The position numbers and the translations under genes were made by a program. The notes below the pieces were generated by a model. The model saw only the letters and a program-made list of their open reading frames with translations. It had not been told where the DNA came from and searched no databases. 10,724 bases of DNA from JAHDVS01 sp964370985 (GTDB lineage Bacteria > Actinomycetota > Thermoleophilia > Gaiellales > Gaiellaceae): the NCBI GenBank assembly GCA_964370985.1, contig CAYJLE010000055.1, positions 1 through 10,724 on the forward strand, given 5' to 3'. Every line of letters starts with the position of its first letter. The first letter of the stretch is position 1. This document shows, piece by piece, positions 1 through 9,345 of this stretch.

Positions 1-1
1 A

Positions 2-208
2 CGGGAAAGGCAACGACCTCAGGGCCTTCACACACCACGAGCGGGGACGCTACTCCGCCGGGAGCGGCTGCAGGCGTACGGCCTCGTGCCGGGCGGGTCG
101 GTGCAGGTGCTGCGTCGCTCGCACGTCACCGTCATCGAGGTCGAGCAGCTCGAGCTTGCCTTCGAGGCCGAGCTGGCCGCGTCGGTGCACGTGCGTAGCG
201 TCTCCTGA
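2..208 (+). CDS. FeoA-domain protein, C-terminal part (5' truncated by window edge)
   Basis: An open frame enters from the left edge and stops with TGA at 206-208. Its last 45 or so residues read like a FeoA/SH3-like beta-barrel: an R-E-R-L-Q-A-Y-G-L-V-P-G-G stretch, then V-Q-V-L-R-R and a closing strand with L-A-F-E-A-E-L-A-A-S-V-H-V. The pattern 'L..yGLvPG..v.Vl....' followed by 'l.lA..lA..i.V' is typical of FeoA proteins and of the C-terminal FeoA domain of DtxR/MntR-type metal regulators. In iron uptake FeoA works with the FeoB ferrous-iron transporter. No FeoB is visible here, so whether this is a free FeoA or a regulator tail cannot be decided. The first 15-20 visible residues are not clearly domain-like, and the true start lies outside the window. 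Confidence 0.6.
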   Translation, partial: RERQRPQGLHTPRAGTLLRRERLQAYGLVPGGSVQVLRRSHVTVIEVEQLELAFEAELAASVHVRSVS

Positions 209-272
209 GCGCCGCGCGGGTCCAGGCACGCTTCCGGCACGATCCGCGACGCTCCGGTCGGGAAGCCGCGCG

Positions 273-278
273 TACGCT
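273..278 (+). promoter_or_regulatory. Possible -10 box for leaderless comF
   Basis: TACGCT lies 6 bases before the ATG at 285, which would place the transcription start at or next to the start codon. There is no Shine-Dalgarno sequence (the bases just before the ATG are CGGGCG) and I see no convincing -35 box. The call rests on the same spacing before the radical SAM gene and, with a 7-base gap, before secA. Confidence 0.35.
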
Positions 279-284
279 CGGGCG

Positions 285-971
285 ATGTGGCTGCTCGACC
301 TGCTGCTCCCGGGCCGCTGCGTTGCGTGCGGGCAGGAAGGCGCCGCGATCTGCCAGGGGTGCCTGGGTGGGCTCGGGGCGATCCGCCCGCCGCTCTGCGC
401 CCGCTGCGGGGCGCCGACCGCGTGGCCCGTCGAGCGCTGCCGCGAGTGCGCGGGGCGCCGTCTCGCGTTCGCCCGGGCGCGCTCCGCGGTCGCGTACGAG
501 GGGTCGGCGGTCCGGCTCGTGCTGGCGTGGAAGGAGGGGGGCCGCCGCGGTCTCGCGCGCGCCGCGGCCGTTGCGGTCTCGCGCGGGGTCGAGCGCCCCG
601 CGGTCGAGGCGATCGCGTACGTCCCCGCGGCCCGCGCGCGCGAGCTCTGGCGTGGCCACAACCCGGCGGAGGGGCTCGCTGCCGAGCTCGCCCACGTCTG
701 GGAGCTGCCGATGGCCCCGGTGCTCGCCCGCGTGGCCGAGCCGCGCCCGCAGCGTGGCCTGCGGCTGGACGAGCGGCGCCGCAACGTCGCGGGTGCCTTC
801 GTGGCGAGGGGTGCCGTGCCGTCATCGGTGGCCCTCTGTGACGACGTCTACACGAGCGGCGCCACGGCGGCCGCGGCGGCCTCGGCCCTGCGCCGGGGCG
901 GCGCCGCGCGCGTCGAGGTCGTCACGTTCGCGAGGGCCCTGAGGGGCGGCGGCTCACGCGGGAGGCCGTGA
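285..971 (+). CDS. comF: ComF family protein (phosphoribosyltransferase-like)
   Basis: This 228-residue protein has the standard ComF layout. The N-terminal zinc-ribbon region carries four CxxC pairs (C12/C15, C23/C26, C38/C41, C52/C55). The type-I phosphoribosyltransferase fold follows, with the R-G-H-N-P-A-E-G-L-A segment near 123-132 and the PRPP-binding loop V-A-L-C-D-D-V-Y-T-S-G-A-T at 182-194. ComF proteins are needed for DNA uptake in competent bacteria and are thought to act on the cytoplasmic side with the ComFA helicase; a phosphoribosyltransferase activity is assumed from the fold. The ATG at 285 is chosen because the family's M-W-L-L-D-L-L-L-P-G-R-C start follows directly and the in-frame sequence upstream does not look coding. 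Gene order comF-hpf-secA is conserved in many Gram-positive bacteria. No other competence genes are in the window, so active DNA uptake is not implied. Confidence 0.9.
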   Translation: MWLLDLLLPGRCVACGQEGAAICQGCLGGLGAIRPPLCARCGAPTAWPVERCRECAGRRLAFARARSAVAYEGSAVRLVLAWKEGGRRGLARAAAVAVSRGVERPAVEAIAYVPAARARELWRGHNPAEGLAAELAHVWELPMAPVLARVAEPRPQRGLRLDERRRNVAGAFVARGAVPSSVALCDDVYTSGATAAAAASALRRGGAARVEVVTFARALRGGGSRGRP

Positions 972-973
972 GC

Positions 974-979
974 TAGAGT
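974..979 (+). promoter_or_regulatory. Possible -10 box upstream of hpf
   Basis: TAGAGT lies in the 78-base gap between comF and hpf and fits the TANNNT form of the other candidate -10 boxes in the window. No good -35 hexamer is found at the usual distance. If real, it would give hpf a leader of about 65 bases, so hpf could be transcribed independently of comF, as expected for a stress or stationary-phase factor. Confidence 0.25.
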
Positions 980-1036
980 GAACGTCAGACCGCAGGGCCG
1001 GTGCGTGCGCGCTCGCCTCGCGCGGGCGCCCTGACA

Positions 1037-1046
1037 GGAAGGGGGC
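1037..1046 (+). promoter_or_regulatory. Shine-Dalgarno region for hpf, fixes its GTG start
   Basis: The purine run AGGAAGGGGG lies just upstream of GTG 1050. It supports that GTG as the start and contrasts with comF, secA and the radical SAM gene, which lack such a site. Confidence 0.6.
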
Positions 1047-1049
1047 TGG

Positions 1050-1595
1050 GTGCGACTTCAGGTCAAGGGCAAGAACGTCGAGGTCAGCGACACGCTGCAC
1101 CGCTACGCGGAGGAGAAGCTCTCGAAGCTCGAGCGCCACCTCGACGACGCGACGCGGCTCGAGCTCGAGCTCGCCGTGGAGCGCAACCCGTCGAACCCCG
1201 CGAGCCAGGTCGCGGAGGCGACGGTGTGGACGAAGGGCCCTGTCCTGCGGGCCCGGGAGAGCTCGGACGACATGAAGGCCTCGATCGACCTCCTCGCCGA
1301 CAAGCTCGAGCGCCAGGCCCGGCGCTACCGGGAGAAGCGCCAGCCCAAGCAGCTCGCGCGCCACGCGCATGCGCCTCTCGAGCCGGCCGCCGACGGGGCC
1401 CCCGCCGACGGGGAGCCGGTGATCGTGAAGACGAAGCAGTTCGCGGTGAAGCCGATGACCGCCGAGGAGGCGGCGCTGCAGCTCGAGTTGATCGGGCACG
1501 ACTTCTTCGTCTTTCGCGACGTCGAGTCGAGCGAGGTGAGCGTCGTCTACCGCCGCCGCGACGGCAACTTCGGCCTGATCGAGCCTCGCGGCTAG
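1050..1595 (+). CDS. hpf: Ribosome hibernation-promoting factor, long form
   Basis: At 181 residues this matches long-form HPF. The N-terminal S30AE/YfiA domain (about 1-98) starts with R-L-Q-V-K-G-K-N-V-E-V-S and contains the helices with K-L-S-K-L-E-R-H and the basic R-Q-A-R-R-Y-R-E-K-R segment that faces rRNA. A variable linker (about 100-122) follows. The C-terminal dimerisation domain (about 123-180) has V-K-T-K-Q-F-A-V-K-P-M and the typical I-G-H-D-F-F-V-F-R-D and R-R-R-D-G-N-F-G-L-I-E-P endings. In the family, the N-terminal domain blocks the decoding centre of idle 70S ribosomes and the C-terminal domain pairs two ribosomes into 100S dimers during starvation. The GTG start is supported by a good ribosome-binding site. 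The next gene starts six bases after the stop, so the two are probably co-transcribed. Confidence 0.95.
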   Translation: MRLQVKGKNVEVSDTLHRYAEEKLSKLERHLDDATRLELELAVERNPSNPASQVAEATVWTKGPVLRARESSDDMKASIDLLADKLERQARRYREKRQPKQLARHAHAPLEPAADGAPADGEPVIVKTKQFAVKPMTAEEAALQLELIGHDFFVFRDVESSEVSVVYRRRDGNFGLIEPRG

Positions 1596-1601
1596 GCCGG
1601 C

Positions 1602-2153
1602 GTGGGCGAGGAGGACATCGTCGACCCGCGGGTCGTGCCGCGTTGGGTGCCGGCGGGGGTCTCCGGGGTGCCGCGCGCCCGGGACTGGGACGCGGTCGTC
1701 CTGGTCGACGTCCCGGAACTCGCTGGCGATCCGGCAGCGGAGCTCACATTTCGTGTCCGCGAGGACGGGACCGTCGTCGCGGACGGGCCCGCAGCCCCGG
1801 TGGCCGCGCTTGCCCGCCTCGCCGCTGCGCTCTCCGGGGCCGTCGAGCCTCCCTACGAGGCGCGTGCGGCCCGGCGCGACCGCTCCGGCTGGTCGGCGGC
1901 GGCGCGGCGCCTGCACTCCGGGACGGCGGAGCTTCCGCTCGATCTCGTCGCCTTCGAGATCACCGTCGCGATCCCCCCGGACGGCGAGCGGCTCGTGCTC
2001 GTCGACGGGGAGGAGTGCGAGCGCATCGAGGGAGCTCTCGCGGCCGCGGCCGACGAGCTCGAGCGGCGGGGTCGGGAGCGGTACGAGACGTTCGTCGTCC
2101 GCGCCGAGCGGCGATCGGACGAACGGTGGGAGGTGGTTGTCGATCCCCTCTGA
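1602..2153 (+). CDS. Uncharacterised 183-residue protein between hpf and secA
   Basis: I do not recognise a family. The GTG start lies six bases after the hpf stop without a Shine-Dalgarno sequence, suggesting translational coupling. The protein is soluble, rich in Ala, Arg and Glu, with no signal peptide, membrane segment or cysteine pair. It appears to hold two related halves. Each runs from a beta strand (E-L-T-F-R-V near residue 48; F-E-I-T-V-A-I near 116) through a D-G turn and an Ala-rich helix to a Tyr-Glu plus Arg-rich segment (Y-E-A-R-A-A-R-R-D; Y-E-T-F-V-V-R-A-E-R-R). The ending W-E-V-V-V-D-P-L looks like a strand. Its position suggests an actinobacterial accessory gene of the ribosome-hibernation/secretion locus, but no function can be assigned. 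Coding status is supported by tight packing between hpf and secA. Confidence 0.7.
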   Translation: MGEEDIVDPRVVPRWVPAGVSGVPRARDWDAVVLVDVPELAGDPAAELTFRVREDGTVVADGPAAPVAALARLAAALSGAVEPPYEARAARRDRSGWSAAARRLHSGTAELPLDLVAFEITVAIPPDGERLVLVDGEECERIEGALAAAADELERRGRERYETFVVRAERRSDERWEVVVDPL

Positions 2154-2163
2154 CCGCTAACCT
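2137..2163 (+). promoter_or_regulatory. Candidate secA promoter for a leaderless transcript
   Basis: TTGTCG (2137-2142) and TAACCT (2158-2163) are separated by 15 bases, slightly short of the usual 17. The -10-like box ends 7 bases before the secA ATG at 2171, so transcription would begin at or beside the start codon. The 17-base gap after the upstream stop has no Shine-Dalgarno sequence, which fits leaderless translation. Read-through from hpf may also supply secA. Confidence 0.4.
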
Positions 2164-2170
2164 CTGGATC

Positions 2171-4807
<2,637 letters not shown>

Positions 4808-4841
4808 GGGCGGGTCCTGACCCGCCCGTCCTGACCCGCCC
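4808..4841. terminator. GC-rich hairpin between convergent secA and exporter genes
   Basis: Starting at the base after the secA stop, GGGCGGGT pairs with ACCCGCCC around a CCTG loop (4808-4827), an 8-bp all-GC-but-one stem. A second, identical copy of the 3' arm follows because GTCCTGACCCGCCC is tandemly repeated (4814-4827 and 4828-4841), so the 5' arm has two possible partners. Only a short T run (GTTTA) follows on the + strand and none on the - strand. It probably ends secA transcription and may also act on the opposite strand. Confidence 0.6.
4814..4841. repeat. Tandem 14-bp direct repeat
   Basis: GTCCTGACCCGCCC occurs twice in direct succession (4814-4827 and 4828-4841) with no mismatch. 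It overlaps the intergenic hairpin and looks like a slippage duplication of the stem's 3' arm. Confidence 0.9.
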
Positions 4842-4843
4842 GT

Positions 4844-7741
4844 TTACCCCGCGCCGGTTGCGGCGCGCGCGGCCGCGGCGAGCGCGGCGCGGCGCTCGGC
4901 GATCGTCGCCTCGACGGCCTTGCGCAGCTCGGGGTCGCGCTCGAGCAGCGAGCCGAAGTCTGCCCGGGTCAGGCTGTAGAGGTCGGTCGGCACGACCGTC
5001 CGCACCGTCGCGGCCCGCGGCGCGTCGGCGAGGAGCGCCATCTCGCCGAAGTAGTCGCCTTCGCCGAGCGTGTTCACGACCCGCTCGCCCTCGCCGGCGC
5101 CGACGACCACCTCGACCTCTCCGCGGCTGACGACGTAGAGCTTCTCGCCCGGGTCGCCCTGCCGGACGACCTCCTCGTCCGCTGCGTAGCGCTCGCGCAC
5201 GAGCAGGCCGGCGAGGGTCTCGAGCTCCTCGGCGCTCGAGCCGGCGAGGAGCGGGATCGCAGCGAGCTGCGACGGGTCGAGCGCGGCGCGAGGCACCCGC
5301 GGGGCGCGGCCCTGCTGCTCGTCCCAGAGCTGCTGGTAGAGGCCGCCGGCCCCGGCGAGCTCCGCGTGGCTTCCCTGCTCGACCAGCCGGCCGCTCTCGA
5401 GCACGATCACCTGGTCGGCCGTCGCCGCGAGCGAGAGGCGGTGGGTGATGCTGACCGTCGTCCGGCCGTGCGTGAGCGTCAGGAGCGTGTCCAGGATCTC
5501 CCGCTCGGTCTGCGGGTCGAGCGCGCTCGTCGCCTCGTCGAGGACGAGGATGCTCGGGTCGCGCAGGAGCGCGCGGGCGAGCGCGAGCCGCTGGCGCTGG
5601 CCGCCGCTCATCCGCACGCCTCGTTCGCCGAGGACGGTGTCGAACCGGGCCGGGAGCGACTCGACCCAGTCGTCGAGCCGGGCGGCCCGGGCTGCGGCGG
5701 CGATCTCCGCGTCGCTCGCACCCTCCCGGCCGATGCCGATGTTCTCCCGCACGGTCGTGTCGAACACGAACGTGTCCTGGAAGACGAGGGCCATCTGCCC
5801 GCGCAGCGACACGAGCGTGGTGTCCCGCAGGTCGCTGCCGTCGAAGAGCACCCGGCCCTCGTCGGGGTCCCAGAAACGCAGGAGCAGGTTCACGATCGTG
5901 CTCTTGCCGGAGCCGGACGGCCCGACGATGGCGACGTGCGAGCCCGCGGGAATCGTCAGGTCGAGCTCGTGGAGGACGGGCCTGCCCGGCTCGTAGCCGA
6001 AGGTGACGCGCTCGAACCGGATCTCACCGGCGAGCGGCTCGAGGGCGGTTGCTCCGGGGCGCTCCTCGATCTCGATCGGCTCGTCGAGCACCTCGCGAAC
6101 CCGCTCCATGGCGCCGCTCGCCTTCTGCACGGTCTGCCCGACGGTCGCGAGCGCCGTGATCGGCTGGAAGAAGGACGGGAGCAGGCCGACGAACGCGACG
6201 AGCGTCCCGAGCGTGATGTCGCCCTCGATCACGAGGTAGCCGCCGACGCCGAGGACGAGGAGCTGCCCGATCGTGATCGCCATGCCGACGCTGGCGTTGA
6301 AGACGGCGCCGAGTGTGACGACCCGGAGGATCGCCCGGAAGACGGCGAACAGCCGCGCCCGGTAGGACTCGACCGCCTGCTCCTCGAGCCCGAAGGCCTT
6401 GATCACGGGCTGGGCCGAGAGGTTCTCCTGGGAGGCGGTCATCACCTCGCCGAAGCGCGCCTGCGCGTCCTTGCTCGCCTGCTGGACCCGGGAGAGCAGG
6501 AGGACGTAGCTGAGCGCGAACAGGGGGACGACGACGAGCGTGAGCACGCCGAGGAGCGGGTCGAGGAAGAGCGCGGCGCCGGCCGCGAACACCGCCTGGA
6601 TCGTCAGGAACACCCCCTGCACGAGCACGGCCGTCATCGCGTTTCTGATCGCGTCGAGGTCCTGGGAGAGCCTCGACATCAGGTCGCCGACCTTGGCTCG
6701 CCCGTGGAAGCGGTGGGAGAGGCGCTGCAGGTGCTCGAACATCTGCTCTTGCAGGGTCAGCAGGATGCGGTAGTTGACCCAGCTCGCGGCGTACGCGCGG
6801 CGCACATCGACGAGCGAGTTGAGCAGGAAGAGGGCGAAGAGGGCGAGGGCGAAGAACGCGAGCAGCCGGACGCGGCCCTCGGGGATGATCGTGTCGAACA
6901 GGTACTTGAACGAGAAGGGCAGGGCGATCGTGAACGCCACCCCGAGCAGCATGTAGGCGCTGATCTCGAGCCAGCGGCGCCAGTGCGGCCTGATCAGCGG
7001 TCCGAGGTAGCGGAAGAGCTCGCGGAACGCCTCGCGCTTGCCGGACTGGCGCCTCAGGCTGGCGAGCCAGCTCTCCTCGAGCGCGCCGAGCGGGCGCTCG
7101 TAGACGGCGAGCGCCGCCTGATCACGACGCTCGGGATCGTAGGCGGCGAGGAACCGCCGGAGTGCCGCCGGGCCGTGGGCGTCGATCAGGAAGGCGACGA
7201 ACGCGGTCGCGGTGTGGGAGGCCCCGTCCTCGCCGGCCGCGAAGATCGAGACGGGGCCGCCGGCCGCGACCTGTGTCTGAACCCGCTCCCGTGCCTCCGC
7301 GAGGCTCGGCCCGAAACCCGTGCGTGCGGCGACCAGTCCGGCGAGCCCGGCGGGCACGGCGATCGCCGCGGCGGCGCCCGGACCGAGCCACCGCTCGACG
7401 AGGAGCCGCGTCAAAGGCCAGGCGACGGGCTCGCCGGGGGCCTCCGGCTGGATCGCGCGCACCAGCGCGCGCCCTCCGGCCACGCTGTCGTCGTCCCCGG
7501 CGAGCCCTGCGCCGTCGGTCAGGTAGATCTCGACGGGGCCGTCAGGCGCGCCGTCGTGCTGGAGGAGCTCGGCGAGCGCCGCCACCGCGGCGTCCGCCTC
7601 CGCGAGTTCCGCCGGCGCCCGCGTGGCCGCGTACGACCCCTCCGGGGCGTGGATCGTGACCAGTTTGCCCGACAACGATCGCCAGGCGACCTCGGTCGGG
7701 GTTCCCGGCACGGCGGGCGTGGCGTCGTCGGCGTCGTCCAC
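4844..7741 (-). CDS. ABC exporter with N-terminal degenerate peptidase-MA-like region and C-terminal cNMP-binding domain
   Basis: This 965-residue protein has three parts. Residues 1-230 resemble a peptidase-MA (gluzincin) domain: V-P-A-G-L-A-G-L-V-A (129-138) and H-T-A-T-A-F-V-A-F-L-I-D-A-H-G (176-190) up to L-E-E-S-W-L-A-S-L (221-229) follow that family's pattern. Where HExxH is expected there is W-P-L-T-R-L-L-V (108-115), so it should not be an active protease. Residues about 245-535 hold six membrane segments of an exporter half-transporter with G-D-L-M-S-R-L. The ATPase is intact: Walker A G-P-S-G-S-G-K-S-T (607-615), signature M-S-G-G-Q (711-715), Walker B I-L-V-L-D-E (731-736), H-loop I-T-H-R. 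Residues 825-935 are a cyclic-nucleotide-binding domain with F-G-E-M-A-L-L and P-R-A-A-T, so ligand binding and cNMP control are plausible. It probably works as a homodimer. Substrate is unknown; ATG 7816 is an alternative start (990 residues) that adds 25 non-domain residues. Confidence 0.88.
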   Translation of the reverse strand: MDDADDATPAVPGTPTEVAWRSLSGKLVTIHAPEGSYAATRAPAELAEADAAVAALAELLQHDGAPDGPVEIYLTDGAGLAGDDDSVAGGRALVRAIQPEAPGEPVAWPLTRLLVERWLGPGAAAAIAVPAGLAGLVAARTGFGPSLAEARERVQTQVAAGGPVSIFAAGEDGASHTATAFVAFLIDAHGPAALRRFLAAYDPERRDQAALAVYERPLGALEESWLASLRRQSGKREAFRELFRYLGPLIRPHWRRWLEISAYMLLGVAFTIALPFSFKYLFDTIIPEGRVRLLAFFALALFALFLLNSLVDVRRAYAASWVNYRILLTLQEQMFEHLQRLSHRFHGRAKVGDLMSRLSQDLDAIRNAMTAVLVQGVFLTIQAVFAAGAALFLDPLLGVLTLVVVPLFALSYVLLLSRVQQASKDAQARFGEVMTASQENLSAQPVIKAFGLEEQAVESYRARLFAVFRAILRVVTLGAVFNASVGMAITIGQLLVLGVGGYLVIEGDITLGTLVAFVGLLPSFFQPITALATVGQTVQKASGAMERVREVLDEPIEIEERPGATALEPLAGEIRFERVTFGYEPGRPVLHELDLTIPAGSHVAIVGPSGSGKSTIVNLLLRFWDPDEGRVLFDGSDLRDTTLVSLRGQMALVFQDTFVFDTTVRENIGIGREGASDAEIAAAARAARLDDWVESLPARFDTVLGERGVRMSGGQRQRLALARALLRDPSILVLDEATSALDPQTEREILDTLLTLTHGRTTVSITHRLSLAATADQVIVLESGRLVEQGSHAELAGAGGLYQQLWDEQQGRAPRVPRAALDPSQLAAIPLLAGSSAEELETLAGLLVRERYAADEEVVRQGDPGEKLYVVSRGEVEVVVGAGEGERVVNTLGEGDYFGEMALLADAPRAATVRTVVPTDLYSLTRADFGSLLERDPELRKAVEATIAERRAALAAAARAATGAG

Positions 7742-7750
7742 GGCCGGGCC

Positions 7751-7780
7751 ATTATCCCGCGGCGGGCGGTGTCGCGTCGA
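7751..7780 (-). promoter_or_regulatory. Candidate promoter of the ABC exporter gene
   Basis: Read on the - strand, TCGACG (7780-7775) and GATAAT (7756-7751) are 18 bases apart; GATAAT matches five of six positions of the TATAAT consensus. The -10 ends 9 bases before GTG 7741, leaving almost no leader. This is the main reason to prefer the GTG over ATG 7816, which would put this strong -10 box inside the coding region. The -35 is weak. Confidence 0.45.
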
Positions 7781-7815
7781 CCGCGGGCCGTCGCGCGGTG
7801 GTGTAAAGGATTTCA

Positions 7816-7845
7816 TTGCCCTGCTTGCGTGCTCCGTGGTACGGT
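7816..7845 (+). promoter_or_regulatory. Candidate promoter of the radical SAM operon
   Basis: TTGCCC (7816-7821) and TACGGT (7840-7845) are 18 bases apart, and the -10 ends 6 bases before GTG 7852, predicting a leaderless transcript. It lies in the 110-base region between the divergent starts of the exporter and the maturase, so both promoters could share one regulator. I see no clear operator palindrome. Confidence 0.5.
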
Positions 7846-7851
7846 CGGCCG

Positions 7852-9309
7852 GTGAGCGTCACCGTCGGGGCGAGAGCGGAGAGGAATGAAACCGGCTCCG
7901 CCGATGGCGCTCCCCGCGCCGAGCTGGTCGTGGTCGAGAATTTCGGCTCCTGCAACCTTCGCTGCGCGTACTGCTTCCCCGAGCACATGTGGGCCCGCCG
8001 GGGGCACCAGCGCGTGATCTCGGAGGAGACCTACCGGGGCATCCTCGAGCTCACGTGCTCGGCGACGACAGCGGAGACGGTTCACGTTCGCTTCGCGGGC
8101 GGGGAGCCGCTCCTCGCCGGTCAGGAGTGGCTCGAGGCCGCGATCGCCACGGGCCGCGAGATCGCCGCCCGTCACGGCCGCGGGATCGCGTTCTCGCTCC
8201 AGACGAACGCGACGCGGCTCACTCCGGAGCTCGCCCGGCTGCTCGTGGCGGAGGACGTCGACGTCGGGATCAGCCTGGACGGCGGCGCCGAGATCAACGA
8301 GCAGACGCGGGGCGAGACCGAGGCGACACTCCGGGGCTTTCACGCCCTCACGGAGGCGCTCGGCCGCCCGCCGGGAATCATCGTGACGGTCACCCGCTGC
8401 AACGCAGGGCGGATGCCCGAGGTGATCGCTTTCCTCGAGCAGCTCGGCGTCCTGCACTTCCGCGCGAACCAGATGGGCGCCACGGCCTCCTGGAACGTCC
8501 ACGCGGCGCCGCGAGCGGAGGAGTGGGCGACCGCCCGCAGGGACGTCTTCGAGGAGATCGTCTCCCGTCGCGGGGCGCTGATGGAGTTCAACCTCGCCCG
8601 GGGCGTGCTGAAGCTCGTGCGGTCGCTGCTCGAGCGCTCCTCTCCGCTCGCGGGCGAGAATGGCTGCGACAGCGTGCGCTGCGCCGCCGGCCGGGGGCTT
8701 CTCTACTTCGACCGGGCCGGCACTGGCTATCCGTGCCCGCGCTCGACGGTGACGCCGGACGCCGCGATCGGCAGCTACGCGGACGCCGACTTCGGGGCGC
8801 GCTGGGACTCGACCGCTGGCGAGCTCGATCGGGCGATGCCGGTACCCCCCGACTGCGCGGTCTGTCCCGCGCACCTCGTGTGCGACCACGGCTGCCACGC
8901 CTTCAACGTCGCCCGCGGCAACTTCTTCGAGGTCAACTGTGACGCGACCAAGGAGCACTTCGAGTGGTTCGCGGGTCGCCTCGACGACGTCGCGCGGGTC
9001 TATCTCCACGTGCGGTGGCGCAGGCAGATGCGAGAGGCCGGCGACCTCGACGGCGTTCGGCGCGGTGCCGAGCTCCCGGCCGGTGCGGTCGACGAGCTCA
9101 CGGCCCTGCTGGAGCGGCGGCTCGACGAGCGTCTGGCCGATCTCGACCCGGGCGCGCTGGAGCGTCGCCACGGCTGGCAGGACGATCTCGTTCCCGTGGC
9201 CGGGGTCACGCGAGCCCGGACGTACGGCTCGGCTCCGGCGCGCTCGCGCGTGACCGGGGTGGGAGGCCACCCGGCAAGAGCGCCAGTCGCTCCGGGTGCC
9301 GGTCTCTGA
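7852..9309 (+). CDS. Radical SAM/SPASM domain protein, putative peptide maturase
   Basis: This 485-residue enzyme carries the radical SAM cluster motif C-N-L-R-C-A-Y-C (C34, C38, C41), the G-G-E-P SAM-binding segment (83-86), and the barrel strands S-L-Q-T-N-A-T and G-I-S-L-D-G. The SPASM region fits the CX9-15GX4C-CX2CX5CX3C-C rule exactly: C277 with G290 and C295, then C335, C338, C344, C348 and C363. It should therefore hold one SAM-cleaving and two auxiliary [4Fe-4S] clusters. SPASM enzymes mostly modify ribosomal peptides through thioether or carbon-carbon crosslinks; anaerobic sulfatase maturases share the layout. No peptide-recognition (PqqD/RRE-like) domain precedes the barrel. About 120 residues follow the last cysteine, first helical and basic, then low-complexity. 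GTG 7852 is chosen from the promoter-like spacing; the in-frame TTG at 7816 falls on the predicted -35 box. The four small genes downstream are its likely partners; the first starts 36 bases after the stop. Confidence 0.92.
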   Translation: MSVTVGARAERNETGSADGAPRAELVVVENFGSCNLRCAYCFPEHMWARRGHQRVISEETYRGILELTCSATTAETVHVRFAGGEPLLAGQEWLEAAIATGREIAARHGRGIAFSLQTNATRLTPELARLLVAEDVDVGISLDGGAEINEQTRGETEATLRGFHALTEALGRPPGIIVTVTRCNAGRMPEVIAFLEQLGVLHFRANQMGATASWNVHAAPRAEEWATARRDVFEEIVSRRGALMEFNLARGVLKLVRSLLERSSPLAGENGCDSVRCAAGRGLLYFDRAGTGYPCPRSTVTPDAAIGSYADADFGARWDSTAGELDRAMPVPPDCAVCPAHLVCDHGCHAFNVARGNFFEVNCDATKEHFEWFAGRLDDVARVYLHVRWRRQMREAGDLDGVRRGAELPAGAVDELTALLERRLDERLADLDPGALERRHGWQDDLVPVAGVTRARTYGSAPARSRVTGVGGHPARAPVAPGAGL

Positions 9310-9330
9310 CCCGTTGGGTTACCGGAGGCA

Positions 9331-9340
9331 GAGGAGGAGG
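9331..9340 (+). promoter_or_regulatory. Strong Shine-Dalgarno of first small gene
   Basis: GAGGAGGAGG ends five bases before ATG 9346. It is the strongest ribosome-binding site in the window and suggests that the first small protein is made in larger amounts than the leaderless maturase upstream. Confidence 0.7.
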
Positions 9341-9345
9341 TCAGG

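Noticed and set aside
28..825. Open frames opposite comF
   Set aside because: Products are almost pure Arg/Pro/Ala, the usual noise of GC-rich DNA; comF has all family motifs.
984..1035. GC-rich leader hairpin before hpf (AGGGC 994-998 with GCCCT 1028-1032)
   Set aside because: Pairing is possible but short and interrupted; such structures are expected by chance at this GC content and there is no riboswitch-like pattern.
7052..7741. C39 (PCAT-type) peptidase at the exporter N-terminus
   Set aside because: No cysteine and no Cys-His-Asp arrangement in this region; the residue pattern fits a degenerate peptidase-MA domain better.
7742..7816. ATG 7816 as start of the exporter gene
   Set aside because: Possible but less likely: the added 25 residues look non-coding, no good ribosome-binding site precedes it, and it would bury a GATAAT -10 box inside the gene and place the start on the -35 box of the divergent operon.
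5366..7855. Long open frame on the + strand opposite the exporter gene
   Set aside because: Its product is an Arg/Glu/Asp/Val-rich sequence with no domain; it is the mirror of a high-GC coding strand. The - strand frame has complete ABC and cNMP motifs.
7813..9270. Long open frame on the - strand opposite the radical SAM gene
   Set aside because: Antisense mirror of a well-defined enzyme; no motif in the predicted product and no ribosome-binding site or promoter.
7852..9309. Anaerobic sulfatase-maturating enzyme
   Set aside because: Same general SPASM layout, but no sulfatase is present in the window and the enzyme is followed by a repeated small-protein family instead. Not excluded by sequence alone.
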